Part shown: one piece after another, positions 33,384-42,277 of the stretch
Numbering within the stretch: position 1 is the first letter of the stretch
Layout: each line of letters begins with the position of its first letter
NCBI RefSeq assembly: GCF_030287405.1
Contig: NZ_JASVVV010000001.1
Coordinates: forward strand, 310,001 to 374,000
Direction of reading: 5' to 3'
Origin: Halalkalicoccus sp. NIPERK01
GTDB lineage: Archaea; Halobacteriota; Halobacteria; Halobacteriales; Halalkalicoccaceae
Length of the DNA stretch: 64,000 nt
The notes under the pieces: generated by a model
What the model saw: only the letters and a program-made list of their open reading frames with translations
Told to the model about the DNA's origin: nothing
The model's database searches: none
Made by a program: the position numbers and the translations under genes

Positions 33384-33478
33384 GGGAGTATCGTAGCCAG
33401 CCGGAGCCACGGCGCGTCTCGACTGGGGACAGTAGTCGATGCTCAACGCGGGCATCTCTGCACGTCTACGATACTCCT
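33384..33478 (+). repeat. ~95-bp element with terminal inverted arms, copy 1
   Basis: The left arm GGGAGTATCGTAG (33384-33396) and right arm CTACGATACTCC (33466-33477) are perfectly complementary over 12 bp. The interior is about 70 bp. A second, diverged copy is at 43258-43355. The right arm runs into the stop codon of the adjacent minus-strand gene (33477-33479). It could be a structured RNA, a terminator or a tiny non-autonomous mobile element. Confidence 0.7.
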
Positions 33479-34028
33479 ATCGGAGGTACGTGTCCCGAAC
33501 CGTGTTCGCGAGCATCGAGTCGGGTTCCGGGACGAGGTAGACGACGACGAACGGCTCCTCGGTAGGGTCAAGGACGAACACCTCGTACGGTTCGGGCGCG
33601 AAGTCGCCGAGCCGGTCGATCAGTGGTTCGAGGGGGATCGCCCCGGTCCGGAGTTCGTCCCAGACGTCGCGCGCGCCCGACTGCTCGGCGAAGACGTACA
33701 CCGCGCCGTTCGGCTCGCCGTCGGTGCTGTAGGTCGTCCGGCCGAGGGTTCCCGCGCCCTGCATCCGGGCGTCCCGACAGAGTTCGCGTGCGACCTCGAA
33801 CAGGTCGGTCACGTCCCGCACGAAGTGGATCCGCGTCCCCGCGAGGACCTCGAACTCGACGAGGCGGGCGTCGCCGTCGTCCCACTCGACGGTCGCCTCG
33901 ATGAGGGTGCCCGAATCGAGGTCGCCGCCGGTCGCGGCGATGGTCTCGGTCGTCTCGCGGTCGACGAGCAACCACTCCCCGTGGGGGTCGTCGAGCACCC
34001 TGAACGTTCCGCTCGTCGTCGGTCGCAT
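33477..34028 (-). CDS. Conserved haloarchaeal protein
   Basis: A 183-residue acidic protein (MRPTTSGTFRVLDDPHGEWLLVDRET...), beta-rich in the first half with a C-terminal helix and strand part (EPYEVFVLDPTEEPFVVVYLVPEPDSMLANTVRDTYLR). No catalytic motif seen. ATG 34026-34028 is chosen; the upstream extension is basic and Ser/Arg-rich. Function unknown. Confidence 0.7.
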   Translation of the reverse strand: MRPTTSGTFRVLDDPHGEWLLVDRETTETIAATGGDLDSGTLIEATVEWDDGDARLVEFEVLAGTRIHFVRDVTDLFEVARELCRDARMQGAGTLGRTTYSTDGEPNGAVYVFAEQSGARDVWDELRTGAIPLEPLIDRLGDFAPEPYEVFVLDPTEEPFVVVYLVPEPDSMLANTVRDTYLR

Positions 34029-34164
34029 ATTCGCGTTAGCGCGGGCGAACCGATAAACCGACCGAAACGGCGCACCGGCGGCGTATCCGGCGCTGACCCG
34101 TCTCCTCGATCGGTGTGGGACGTCCGACCGACAGTATAAGACGCCGGGCGCGCTCACACCGGAC

Positions 34165-34392
34165 ATGAAGCAGTCGACGTTCGTCAGGTGGGGGCTGCTC
34201 TCGTTCGGCCTCGTTCTCCTCACGTTCGTGATCCGCGGCTCGACCCGGCTGTTTCTCGGCGACCGCGTCGCCGCCGTGCTCTCCGCACCGGTCGCCCTGA
34301 GCGCCCTCCTCGTTCTCTGTGCCCTGTTCGTCGCCGCGCTCCTCTCCGTGACCGGGATCCGACCCATGGAGCGGGACATCGACGAGCGTTAG
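34165..34392 (+). CDS. Small two-helix membrane protein
   Basis: A 75-residue protein with two hydrophobic helices (about 9-25 and 37-63) separated by a short basic loop, ending in a charged MERDIDER tail. No known family. The next small membrane gene starts 23 nt on. Confidence 0.6.
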   Translation: MKQSTFVRWGLLSFGLVLLTFVIRGSTRLFLGDRVAAVLSAPVALSALLVLCALFVAALLSVTGIRPMERDIDER

Positions 34393-34415
34393 TGGCTCGG
34401 CGTCGCCGTCGGGAC

Positions 34416-34625
34416 ATGGAACGACTCGGCGCGGCGCTCGGCGGACTCGCGTTCGCGGTACTGATCGTCGGCGGCTTCGTCGCCGTTCGCGTCCTCACCC
34501 GGTTCTTTCACTCGGTCGTCCTCCTCGTCGAGACCCTGTCGTTGGTCGCGTTCGCGCTGCTGATCGGCTACGTCGTCTACCGCATCCTCCTCGGTAGCTC
34601 CGACGACCCCCGGCGGTCGCGGTAG
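34416..34625 (+). CDS. Small two-helix membrane protein
   Basis: A 69-residue protein with two hydrophobic helices (about 6-25 and 33-58) and a basic tail (SSDDPRRSR). Same architecture as the preceding gene without obvious sequence identity. Start ATG 34416 gives MERLGAALGGLAFAVLIVGG. Confidence 0.6.
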   Translation: MERLGAALGGLAFAVLIVGGFVAVRVLTRFFHSVVLLVETLSLVAFALLIGYVVYRILLGSSDDPRRSR

Positions 34626-34648
34626 GTCATGGGTATCCCGCCGCCCGA

Positions 34649-35017
34649 TCAGCTCTCGACGGCTTCGCGCTCGACCGACCACGGGACCGAACTCTCCTCG
34701 TCGAGCGCGTCGTAGAAGGCGCGCAGCCCCCGCGATTCGGTGGTCGTCGTGACGTGTAGCTCCACCCGGTCGTCGTAGCCGACGACCCGGAAGACGGTCC
34801 CGAGTTCGCGGTCATGGACCAGATACACCGGCGACGGGAGGTCGAACCAGTCGCCCGCCGTGTAGCGCTCGCGTGCGATCACCCGATCGAGGCGGTCACC
34901 GACGGTCCCGTCCTCGGGGGTCAGCGAGAAGACCGTTCCGCCCGTCCGGGTGATCCCGCCGTCCGAGTAGTCGGACTCGGGGTGGACGGGGATCTCGAAG
35001 GACGGATCGCCGCTCAT
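34649..35017 (-). CDS. Conserved haloarchaeal protein
   Basis: A 122-residue acidic, beta-rich soluble protein (MSGDPSFEIPVHPESDYSDGG...). ATG 35015-35017 is favoured over an in-frame ATG at 35065 because TATA-like sequences at 35078-35086 or near 35066 place the likely transcript start downstream of 35065. Function unknown. Confidence 0.6.
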   Translation of the reverse strand: MSGDPSFEIPVHPESDYSDGGITRTGGTVFSLTPEDGTVGDRLDRVIARERYTAGDWFDLPSPVYLVHDRELGTVFRVVGYDDRVELHVTTTTESRGLRAFYDALDEESSVPWSVEREAVES

Positions 35018-35133
35018 GGGGGCGAAACGATATCGGTCGGCTTCAATCTGCTGGCCGCCGGTCATTTTATCAGTTTGTTATTATAGGAATACAAGAGTTA
35101 GAGATAGGTCGATCGCACGGGAGTCGAAGATGG

Positions 35134-36909
35134 ATGTCTAATAAAATCAATCGAGAGAGAACACGGAATCTGAGTCGACGCGGGTTCCTGGGCGGGATCG
35201 CTGGGGGGGCGGCCCTCCCGTTCGTGCTGGGGTCCGCGAGCGCACAGGACGGGGTCTGCGGGACGGCGGGCGTCGACTGCGGGGCGGTCGCCGAAGGATC
35301 GGCTGGAATGGTCGTCTCGGTCAGCCCCGCGGCGAGCGAGGTCGGCGCGCGGGTGCTCCGCGACGGCGGCAACGCCGTCGACGCCGCGGTCGCGGTCCAG
35401 TTCGCGCTCAACGTCACCCAGCCCCACTCCTCGGGGATCGGCGGCGGCGGGTTCATGCTGTACTACGACGCCGCGGAGGACGGCGTCGAGATCGTCAACA
35501 GCCGCGAACGGGCGCCCGCGGGCGCCGATCCCGACATGTTCCTCGAGGACGGCGAGCCGATCCCGTTCGACGAGCGCCACACCCACGGGAACGCGGTGGG
35601 CGTCCCCGGCACCCCGAGCGGACTTCGGCGTGCCGCCGAGCGCTACGGTTCGATACCGATCGAGGAGTTGATCGATCCCGCTATCGACCTCGCCGAGGGT
35701 ACCGAGGTCGACGCCGTCCTCGCCGAACAGATCGCCGACAAGGAGTGGAAGCTCAACGACGCCGCCCGCGAGGTGTTCCTCGACGACGGCGAGCCCCTCG
35801 CGGAGGGCGACACCCTCGAACAGCCCGACCTCGCGGACACCCTCCGACTGCTTCGTGATCGGGGGATCCGCGAGTTCTACGAGGGCGAGATCGCCGAGGC
35901 GCTCGCCGACGCCGTCCAGGAGGCGGGCGGCAGCATGACCCCCGGGGACCTCTGTCGCTACGAGGCGACCGTCGACGAGCCCGTTCACGGCTGCTACCGC
36001 GGGGCCGACGTCTACTCGATGCCGCCGCCGAGTTCGGGCGGCCTGACCGTGATCCAGATCCTCAACCTGCTTGCGGGCTTCGATCTGGGCGATACCTACG
36101 ACGTCCGGTCGGGCACCAAGTACCACCTGCTCGCGGAGGCGATGCGCCTCGCCTACGCGGATCGCGGCGAGTACATGGGCGATCCCGAATTCGTCGACGT
36201 CCCCTCCGAGGGGCTGCTCGATCCGGCCTACGTCGCCGAGCGGAGCGAACTGATCGATCCCGACTCGATCAACGAGGACCCACAGCCGGGCGACCCGTGG
36301 GCCTACCAGCCGGGACGCGCGGACTCGGTGACCCGCGAGACGCCCCGCGCGATCGGCCAGACGACCCACTTCACGGTCGCCGACTCGGAGGGGAACCTCG
36401 TCTCATATACGACGACAATCGAACAGCTGTTCGGGTCGGGGATCATGGTCCCCGGCTACGGGTTCATGCTCAACAACGAACTCACCGACTTCGACGCCGA
36501 ACCCGGCGGCGCGAACGCGGTCGAACCGAACAAGCGCCCCCTCTCGAGCATGAGTCCGACGATCATGGCCCGGGACGGCGAGCCCTTCCTCACCGTCGGC
36601 TCGCCCGGCGGCCCCACGATCATCACCTCGGTCGCACAGGCGATCCTGCACCACGTCGAGTACGGGCTTCCGCTCGCCGACGCCATCGACGAGCCGAGCA
36701 TCTACGCGCCCGACTCGCCCAGGGTCACGCTCTGGGAGGAGGAGATCCCTGAGGAGGCCAGAGAGGAAGCGGCGGCGCTCGGCAACGAGTGGAGCGACGA
36801 CCCGGGGCCGATCGGCAACGTCAACATGCTCGGGGCCGACGAGGACGGCTACGTGGGGGCGGCCGATCAGGTCCGAGAGGGGCTCGCGATCGGCTTAGAC
36901 GAGGAATAG
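35134..36909 (+). CDS. ggt: Tat-exported gamma-glutamyltransferase
   Basis: A 591-residue Ntn-hydrolase precursor. The N-terminus carries a twin-arginine signal (LSRRGFLGGIAGGAALPFVLGSASA, cleavage near residue 37). The self-cleavage nucleophile is Thr410 in GQTTHFTVADSEGNLVSYT. Substrate motifs include NSRERAP, NKRPLSSMSPTI and GSPGGPTI. It cleaves gamma-glutamyl bonds outside the cell. Haloarchaea use gamma-glutamylcysteine as main thiol, a plausible substrate along with gamma-glutamyl peptides. The TAXI transporter follows. Confidence 0.93.
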   Translation: MSNKINRERTRNLSRRGFLGGIAGGAALPFVLGSASAQDGVCGTAGVDCGAVAEGSAGMVVSVSPAASEVGARVLRDGGNAVDAAVAVQFALNVTQPHSSGIGGGGFMLYYDAAEDGVEIVNSRERAPAGADPDMFLEDGEPIPFDERHTHGNAVGVPGTPSGLRRAAERYGSIPIEELIDPAIDLAEGTEVDAVLAEQIADKEWKLNDAAREVFLDDGEPLAEGDTLEQPDLADTLRLLRDRGIREFYEGEIAEALADAVQEAGGSMTPGDLCRYEATVDEPVHGCYRGADVYSMPPPSSGGLTVIQILNLLAGFDLGDTYDVRSGTKYHLLAEAMRLAYADRGEYMGDPEFVDVPSEGLLDPAYVAERSELIDPDSINEDPQPGDPWAYQPGRADSVTRETPRAIGQTTHFTVADSEGNLVSYTTTIEQLFGSGIMVPGYGFMLNNELTDFDAEPGGANAVEPNKRPLSSMSPTIMARDGEPFLTVGSPGGPTIITSVAQAILHHVEYGLPLADAIDEPSIYAPDSPRVTLWEEEIPEEAREEAAALGNEWSDDPGPIGNVNMLGADEDGYVGAADQVREGLAIGLDEE

Positions 36910-37018
36910 CCCACAGTCCGGTTTTAGCGCCCCCTTCTGGACGGGTAGACAGTAATCACCAACCGACCAATAATTATTTCTTCCAATTAACTCAGTAGCA
37001 AAACAATCTACCAATGAG

Positions 37019-37027
37019 TTTATATAT
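37019..37027 (+). promoter_or_regulatory. TATA box of the TAXI transporter operon
   Basis: TTTATATAT is centred about 26 bases before the second in-frame ATG (37049). This spacing suggests leaderless initiation at MAKRVMNG rather than at the ATG at 37043. Confidence 0.6.
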
Positions 37028-37042
37028 GGTAAAGAGAATGAT

Positions 37043-38059
37043 ATGAGTATGGCCAAACGAGTCATGAACGGTATCGATCGGCGTCGTCTCCTGAAGGCGG
37101 TCGGTGTCGCCGGCGTCGCCGGCCTCGCGGGCTGTATCGGCGAGGGGCCGGACGACGGTGGGAACGGCGGCAACGGAGGGGACGAGGAGCCCGAGGAGGG
37201 AGGCGAGCGCATCACGTGGCACGCGGGCGGCACGGACGGGACGTACTACCCGCTCTCGGGCGAGATCAAGAACGTCGTCGACGACAACACGCCCCACGTC
37301 GTGCAGGTCCAGTCGACGGGGGCGTCCGTCGAGAACGTCGGCAGCCTCAACGAGGGGACCGCGGACTTCGCGCTCATCCAGAACGACATCGCGTACTTCG
37401 CGTACAACGGGACCGGCTTGGAGGAGTTCGAGGGCAACCCCATCGAGTCCATCCGGGGGGTCGCCACGCTGTACCCCGAGACGATCCACATCATCGTCAG
37501 CCCCGACGCGAACGTCCAGAGCCTCGAGGACCTCGAAGGCGGCACCGTCAACACCGGCGACCTCGGCAGCGGGACGCAGGTCAACGCCCTGCAGATCCTC
37601 GAAACCGCCGGGCTGACGACCGACGACTTCACCGAGCAGAACACCGGCTTCGGCACCGCCGCAGACCAGATCCGTGACGGCGACGTCGACGCGGCGTTCA
37701 TCGTCGGCGGCTGGCCGGTCGGCGCGGTCGAGGACCTCGCGACCACCACCGAGATCGAGATCCTCAACCTCGATCAGGGAACGCGCGACGCGCTGCTTTC
37801 CGACGCCGAGTGGTTCGCCGAGGACACCATTCCCGGCGGCACCTACGAGGGCATCGACGAGGACGTCGAGACGGTGTCGGTCCAGGCGATGATCGCCACC
37901 CGGGAGGACCTCGACGAGGGGCTCGTCGAGGACGTCACGACCGCGATCTTCGACAACGTGGATCAGATCGAGACGAAGGGCGACTTCATCGACGTCGAGA
38001 CCGCCCAGGAGGGCATGTCGATCGACCTCCATCCCGGCGCAGAGGCGTACTTCAACTGA
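37043..38059 (+). CDS. TAXI-family TRAP transporter solute-binding lipoprotein
   Basis: A 338-residue exported binding protein. The signal combines twin arginines (DRRRLLKAVGVAGVAGLAGC) and a lipobox Cys; a Gly/Asp/Glu-rich linker follows. The mature part has the TAXI opening WHAGGTDGTYYPLSGEIKNVV and VQVQSTGASVENVGSLNEGTADFALIQNDIAYFA. A Thermus TAXI protein binds glutamate, so together with upstream ggt an amino-acid ligand is plausible. The true start may be ATG 37049 by promoter spacing. Confidence 0.9.
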   Translation: MSMAKRVMNGIDRRRLLKAVGVAGVAGLAGCIGEGPDDGGNGGNGGDEEPEEGGERITWHAGGTDGTYYPLSGEIKNVVDDNTPHVVQVQSTGASVENVGSLNEGTADFALIQNDIAYFAYNGTGLEEFEGNPIESIRGVATLYPETIHIIVSPDANVQSLEDLEGGTVNTGDLGSGTQVNALQILETAGLTTDDFTEQNTGFGTAADQIRDGDVDAAFIVGGWPVGAVEDLATTTEIEILNLDQGTRDALLSDAEWFAEDTIPGGTYEGIDEDVETVSVQAMIATREDLDEGLVEDVTTAIFDNVDQIETKGDFIDVETAQEGMSIDLHPGAEAYFN

Positions 38060-38077
38060 ACGGCTTCGGGGTGAGGG

Positions 38078-38551
38078 ATGGATAGCCGACCACTCGCTAC
38101 GGCGGTGATCGCGGTCGTCGTAGTGGCGGTGCTGTTTTTCGCGAGTTCCGCCGCGGTATCGACGCTCTCCGACGATACCCAGCGACTCGTCGTCACCGAC
38201 GAGGACGGGACGGTCCTGATCGACGAACCCGTCGAGGACGGCGACGAGGTCCGCCTGGAGTACACACACAGCGTCGAGAAGACGCCCGTTTCCGATATCT
38301 ACACGGTCAACGGCACGGCGCTCGAATCGACGCGCATGGAGTTCGAATCCTACGGCGCGGGCCTCCCCTCGAACGCCGACGTCGAGCGAACCGGCGACGG
38401 CCGATTCGTCACCTATACGGAGGGGACCCACGAACGGATCGTCGTCTCGCCGGGGGCGATCGCGGGCCACACCCTGACCGTAAACGACACGACCTACGAC
38501 CTCGTCGCCCTCGCCGACGGCTCCGTCTCGATAACCGTGACCGACCGCTAA
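38078..38551 (+). CDS. DUF1850 protein of TAXI-TRAP loci
   Basis: A 157-residue protein with one N-terminal membrane anchor (about 7-28) and a beta-rich external domain (LEYTHSVEKTPVSDIYTVNG, VSPGAIAGHTLTVNDTTYDL). DUF1850 proteins are typically encoded beside TAXI TRAP transporters, here between binding protein and permease. Role unknown. Confidence 0.82.
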   Translation: MDSRPLATAVIAVVVVAVLFFASSAAVSTLSDDTQRLVVTDEDGTVLIDEPVEDGDEVRLEYTHSVEKTPVSDIYTVNGTALESTRMEFESYGAGLPSNADVERTGDGRFVTYTEGTHERIVVSPGAIAGHTLTVNDTTYDLVALADGSVSITVTDR

Positions 38552-38560
38552 CCCACTCCG

Positions 38561-41242
38561 ATGTCATCTCAACCACCCGACTCACAGGCGCTATCCGCGG
38601 AGGAACAGGAACAACTCCTCGAGGAGATCGAGCGAAAACGGTCGCTGACCGGGAAGGCGGCGATCCTCGTGGCCGTCGTCGGCGTCCTGTTTTCGGCCTA
38701 CCAGATCTGGCTCGTCGCCCGCGGGACGACGTTCTACGTCGCCGTTCCGTTCACCGACGTCCGCTACACCATCACGTCGCTTCAGCAACTCCAGCGCGAC
38801 TCGATCCACGTCGCGTTCGCGCTCGTGCTCGCGTTCCTGCTGTTCCCGACCTCGACCGGCGACGGCCGGGTCGCACGTGCCGGTTCCGAGGTCGTTCGCG
38901 GGGTTCGAAACCGATTCGGCGCCGACAGCCCCCTCACCACGATCACGGACCGTCTCGCCGACGGTGTTCGCTGGGCGGTCATGGATGCCGATCGCGAGCG
39001 GATCACGCCCGTCGACGTCCTGTTGATCCTGTTGACGGTCATGTCGCCGCTGTACATGCTCGGGCAGTTCGACGAGATCCGGGGCATGCGCGCGCTCGGT
39101 CTCGGGTCGGGCCGACCCGTCGACGAGGTGTATCCCGTCCTCGAACCGGTCGTCTCGCTGGTGTCGGCCGTCGGCGTTCCGCTCGACGAGATCTCGTACG
39201 CCTTCATCGTCGGCGTGATCGGTATGCTGCTCGTCCTCGAAGCGACCCGCAGGACACTCGGGTTCTTCCTGATGGCGCTCGTGGCGATGTTCATCGTCTA
39301 CGCCCGATGGGGGTACCTGCTCCCGACGGACCTGACGTACCTCGGCGCGCTCGCGATCCCCGAACTCGCGTGGACGAGCATCGTCCGGGACCTCTGGTTC
39401 ACCGATCAGGGCGTCTTCGGCACGCCCGTGCAGGTGAGCGTCCGGTTCATCTACGTCTTCGTCCTCTTCGGGGCGTTCCTCGAGATGAGCGGCGCGGGCA
39501 AGTGGTTCATCGACCTGGCCTACTCGCTGACGGGCACCAAGACGGGCGGCCCGGCGAAGGCGAGCGTCGTCGCGAGCGGCTTCATGGGGATGCTTTCGGG
39601 CTCCTCCGTCGCCAACACCGTCACGACCGGGGCGTTCACCATCCCTCTGATGAAGCGGTCGGGCTACTCGCCGGAGTTCTCGGGCGCGGTCGAGTCCTCG
39701 GTGTCGTCGGGCGGTCAACTCCTCCCGCCGGTGATGGGCGCGGCGGCCTTCCTCATCGTCGAGTTCACGGGGACACCATTCAGCGACGTCATCGTCGCCG
39801 CCGCGCTGCCCGCGATCGCCTTCTTCTTCGGGATGTGGGTGATGGTCCACCTCGAGGCCTCCCGCCACGGGATCGGCGGGCTGGATCGCTCTCAGCTGGC
39901 GAACCTCCGCGAGCACTTCGTGCAGGGCTGGTTCTACCTCCTGCCGCTGTTCTTGCTGCTGTACTTCCTGATCGGGCTTCGGCTCTCGATCGGGCGGTCG
40001 GGCTGGCTCACGATCGTCGCCGTCGTCGCGCTGATCGCGCTGATCGCCGCCTACAACGAACGCACGCGGGTCCCGCTGCTGGCGACCGTCACCCTGTTCA
40101 CGCTCGCGGAGTTCGCCGCGAACCTGATCGCGGGCGTCGGTCTCCTCGGGTTGCTGACGGGGGCGGGCGACGGTGCCGGCTCGTTCGGCGCGGCCGTCGA
40201 GTCGACCATCAGCGCGTTCGGCGTCATCGCGCTGGCGGTGAGCCTCGTCTTCCTGCTCGTCGATCCGAATCGCGACTCGCCGTTGCTCGACCTCGATCCG
40301 GCCGTCGATTCGGCCGCCCGGGACGTCGGCGAGCGGATCGGTCGGCCCGACCTGACGACCTCGACGCTCGGCCGGTTCGGCACCTTCGTCGTCAAGTCGA
40401 TGGACTCGGGTGCGCGCACCGCCACGACGGTCGTGATCGCCGTCGCCGCCGCGGGCGTCATCCCCGGCGTCATCGCCGTCGGGGGCCTCGGGCCGAACCT
40501 TGCCGCGCTCATCCGTGCGGTGAGCGCCGATTCGTACATCCTGCTCCTCCTGCTGATCGGCGTCTCCTCGATCATCCTCGGGATGGGGATGCCGACGACC
40601 GTGATGTACATCATCATCATCTCGATGCTCGGGACGACCCTACAGGACTTCGGACTCGTTCTCTTGGCGGCCCACCTCTTCGTGCTGTACTTCGGGCTGA
40701 TGGCCGACGTCACCCCGCCCGTGGCGATCGCCGCCTTCGCCGCCGCCGGGGTCGCGAAGGCCGACGAGTTCAAGACGGGTGTGATCGCGTTCATGCTATC
40801 GCTCAACAAGATCCTCGTCCCGTTCGCGTTCGTCTTCTCGCCGGGCATCCTCCTGCTTCGCGACGGCCGGATCATGGGGGCGGGCGACCTGCTCGATCTC
40901 TCGTACTCGATTCCCGAGGTGCTGGTCCCGATCGTCGGGATGTTCGTCGGCGTCTACGCGATGGGCGTCGCGATCATCGGCTACTACGAGGGCGAGGTGT
41001 CCAACCCCCACCGGGTGCTGTTCGGGCTGAGTTCGGTCATGCTCATGGCCCCGATGCTGCTGTTGCTCGTCGTCCAGGACGTCGGCCGCGCGGCGGGCGT
41101 CTGGTTCATCCTCGACACGCTCACGTTCGACCTCGCGCTGCGTGGGGTCGGCGTCGTTCTGTTCGCCGCGTTGCTCAAGGCCAACCGGGGCCGACAGGAG
41201 GAGGACGAACGCCAACCGGCCGCCGGCACGGTGACCGACTGA
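38561..41242 (+). CDS. Fused TRAP transporter permease (TAXI type)
   Basis: An 893-residue membrane protein joining the small DctQ-like and large DctM-like subunits. The DctM core shows FGAFLEMSGAGKWFIDLA, GMLSGSSVANTVTTGAFTIPLMKRSGY, SVSSGGQLLPPVMGAAAFL and later LGMGMPTTVMYIIIISML and MADVTPPVAIAAFAAAGVAKAD. Cation-driven uptake of the solute delivered by the TAXI protein. Last gene of the three-gene transporter operon. Confidence 0.93.
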   Translation: MSSQPPDSQALSAEEQEQLLEEIERKRSLTGKAAILVAVVGVLFSAYQIWLVARGTTFYVAVPFTDVRYTITSLQQLQRDSIHVAFALVLAFLLFPTSTGDGRVARAGSEVVRGVRNRFGADSPLTTITDRLADGVRWAVMDADRERITPVDVLLILLTVMSPLYMLGQFDEIRGMRALGLGSGRPVDEVYPVLEPVVSLVSAVGVPLDEISYAFIVGVIGMLLVLEATRRTLGFFLMALVAMFIVYARWGYLLPTDLTYLGALAIPELAWTSIVRDLWFTDQGVFGTPVQVSVRFIYVFVLFGAFLEMSGAGKWFIDLAYSLTGTKTGGPAKASVVASGFMGMLSGSSVANTVTTGAFTIPLMKRSGYSPEFSGAVESSVSSGGQLLPPVMGAAAFLIVEFTGTPFSDVIVAAALPAIAFFFGMWVMVHLEASRHGIGGLDRSQLANLREHFVQGWFYLLPLFLLLYFLIGLRLSIGRSGWLTIVAVVALIALIAAYNERTRVPLLATVTLFTLAEFAANLIAGVGLLGLLTGAGDGAGSFGAAVESTISAFGVIALAVSLVFLLVDPNRDSPLLDLDPAVDSAARDVGERIGRPDLTTSTLGRFGTFVVKSMDSGARTATTVVIAVAAAGVIPGVIAVGGLGPNLAALIRAVSADSYILLLLLIGVSSIILGMGMPTTVMYIIIISMLGTTLQDFGLVLLAAHLFVLYFGLMADVTPPVAIAAFAAAGVAKADEFKTGVIAFMLSLNKILVPFAFVFSPGILLLRDGRIMGAGDLLDLSYSIPEVLVPIVGMFVGVYAMGVAIIGYYEGEVSNPHRVLFGLSSVMLMAPMLLLLVVQDVGRAAGVWFILDTLTFDLALRGVGVVLFAALLKANRGRQEEDERQPAAGTVTD

Positions 41243-41281
41243 AACCGCAAGGGCTGTTAGTCGCCCCTCCAACCGTCGCCC

Positions 41282-41746
41282 ATGTCGCTTCTCGACGCGC
41301 TGATGAACGCGGTCCACCTCGGCTTCGCCGGGCTCTGGGTCGGGAGCGTGATTTTCCTCACCGTCGCGATCCTGCCGCTCGCCCGGACGGGTGCGTTCGA
41401 CGCCGCCCCGCTCGAAACCGTTACGGGCAGGCTCAGGTGGATCTCGCGGGCCAGCGCGGTCTTGCTGTTCGTCAGCGGTGGCCACCTCGCGGGTACGCGC
41501 TACACCGTCGACTCGCTGTTCGGGAGCCCACAGGGCCATCTCGTCCTCGCGATGCTCACGCTGTGGTTCGTTCTCGCACTTCTCGTAGAGCGCGGCTCGA
41601 AACGGCTGGCCGGCGGTCTCGCCGAGCGGAAGGTCCGAACGCCTGCACGCGAGGCCCGGCCGTACTTCCTCGCGGCCTCGCTCGTCGGCGTGTTCCTCTT
41701 CCTGAACGCCGCCTTCCTCTCGGTGCCGACGGCGATCCTGTTCTAG
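41282..41746 (+). CDS. CopD-like four-helix membrane protein
   Basis: A 154-residue protein with four transmembrane helices and an opening HLGFAGLWVGSVIFLTVAILP resembling CopD/DUF2269-type membrane proteins, including an early His in a helix. Metal or heme link uncertain. Its TAG stop shares a CTAG with the stop of the small gene on the other strand. Confidence 0.68.
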   Translation: MSLLDALMNAVHLGFAGLWVGSVIFLTVAILPLARTGAFDAAPLETVTGRLRWISRASAVLLFVSGGHLAGTRYTVDSLFGSPQGHLVLAMLTLWFVLALLVERGSKRLAGGLAERKVRTPAREARPYFLAASLVGVFLFLNAAFLSVPTAILF

Positions 41747-41898
41747 GGCTCGGGTTCGGGATCGCTCACGGCCCATCCGAACTCGAACTCGCCGTGCTCT
41801 TCGAACGTCCTGTAGAGCCGGTAGCCGACGTAAGCTACGGCCGCGAGGACGAGCAGCGATACGACTCCGACGACCCTGAACAGTCTCGAAAGGACCAT
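41743..41898 (-). CDS. 51-residue single-helix membrane protein
   Basis: A complete frame of 51 residues. MVLSRLFRVVGVVSLLVLAA begins a membrane helix continuing to about residue 28 (YVGYRLYR), followed by an acidic tail (TFEEHGEFEFGWAVSDPEPEP). The composition and helix-Tyr-Leu-Tyr-acidic tail pattern match the next gene upstream on the same strand (41955-42191), suggesting a paralogous pair. Stop codons of this gene and the convergent CopD-like gene overlap in CTAG. Confidence 0.6.
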   Translation of the reverse strand: MVLSRLFRVVGVVSLLVLAAVAYVGYRLYRTFEEHGEFEFGWAVSDPEPEP

Positions 41899-41954
41899 GC
41901 CTCTCCTCCGGTCGCCAGCCACCTAACTGTGGCTGTGCGAACCCCGGCGACCGA

Positions 41955-42191
41955 TCAGCGCTCGAACTCCCGTTCGAGGTTCCTGACTTCCGATTCGACC
42001 TCGAACTCGTCGTCCCCGCTTACCATCGTATAGAGCTTGTAGGCGAGATAGACGAGACCGGCGAGAACGGCGATCGTCACGACCGCGCTGAGCAACGACA
42101 GCACGACGCTCGCGAGGACGCTTAGGACCAGCAGTGCGACGACCGCGAGGACGCCCAGTCCGGCGATCTTGAGCAACCGTAGCGTGTTCAT
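41955..42191 (-). CDS. Small membrane protein
   Basis: A 78-residue protein: a long hydrophobic region (about 8-58, one or two helices, VLAVVALLVLSVLASVVLSLL then AVLAGLVYLAYKLYTM) and an acidic tail (SGDDEFEVESEVRNLEREFER). It resembles the 51-residue protein downstream. Start ATG 42189-42191. Function unknown. Confidence 0.65.
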   Translation of the reverse strand: MNTLRLLKIAGLGVLAVVALLVLSVLASVVLSLLSAVVTIAVLAGLVYLAYKLYTMVSGDDEFEVESEVRNLEREFER

Positions 42192-42277
42192 ACTCGCCGA
42201 TTCGACCGCCACCTACCTTAACCTTGGCGCGCCACGGATGGTACACGTTTTTGGTCACACCTCCCACACCACGAGAT

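Noticed and set aside
39307-42033. 908-codon open frame overlapping the TRAP permease
   Set aside because: Arg/Gly/Ala-rich shadow with no domain; the overlapping permease frame is a full-length known family.
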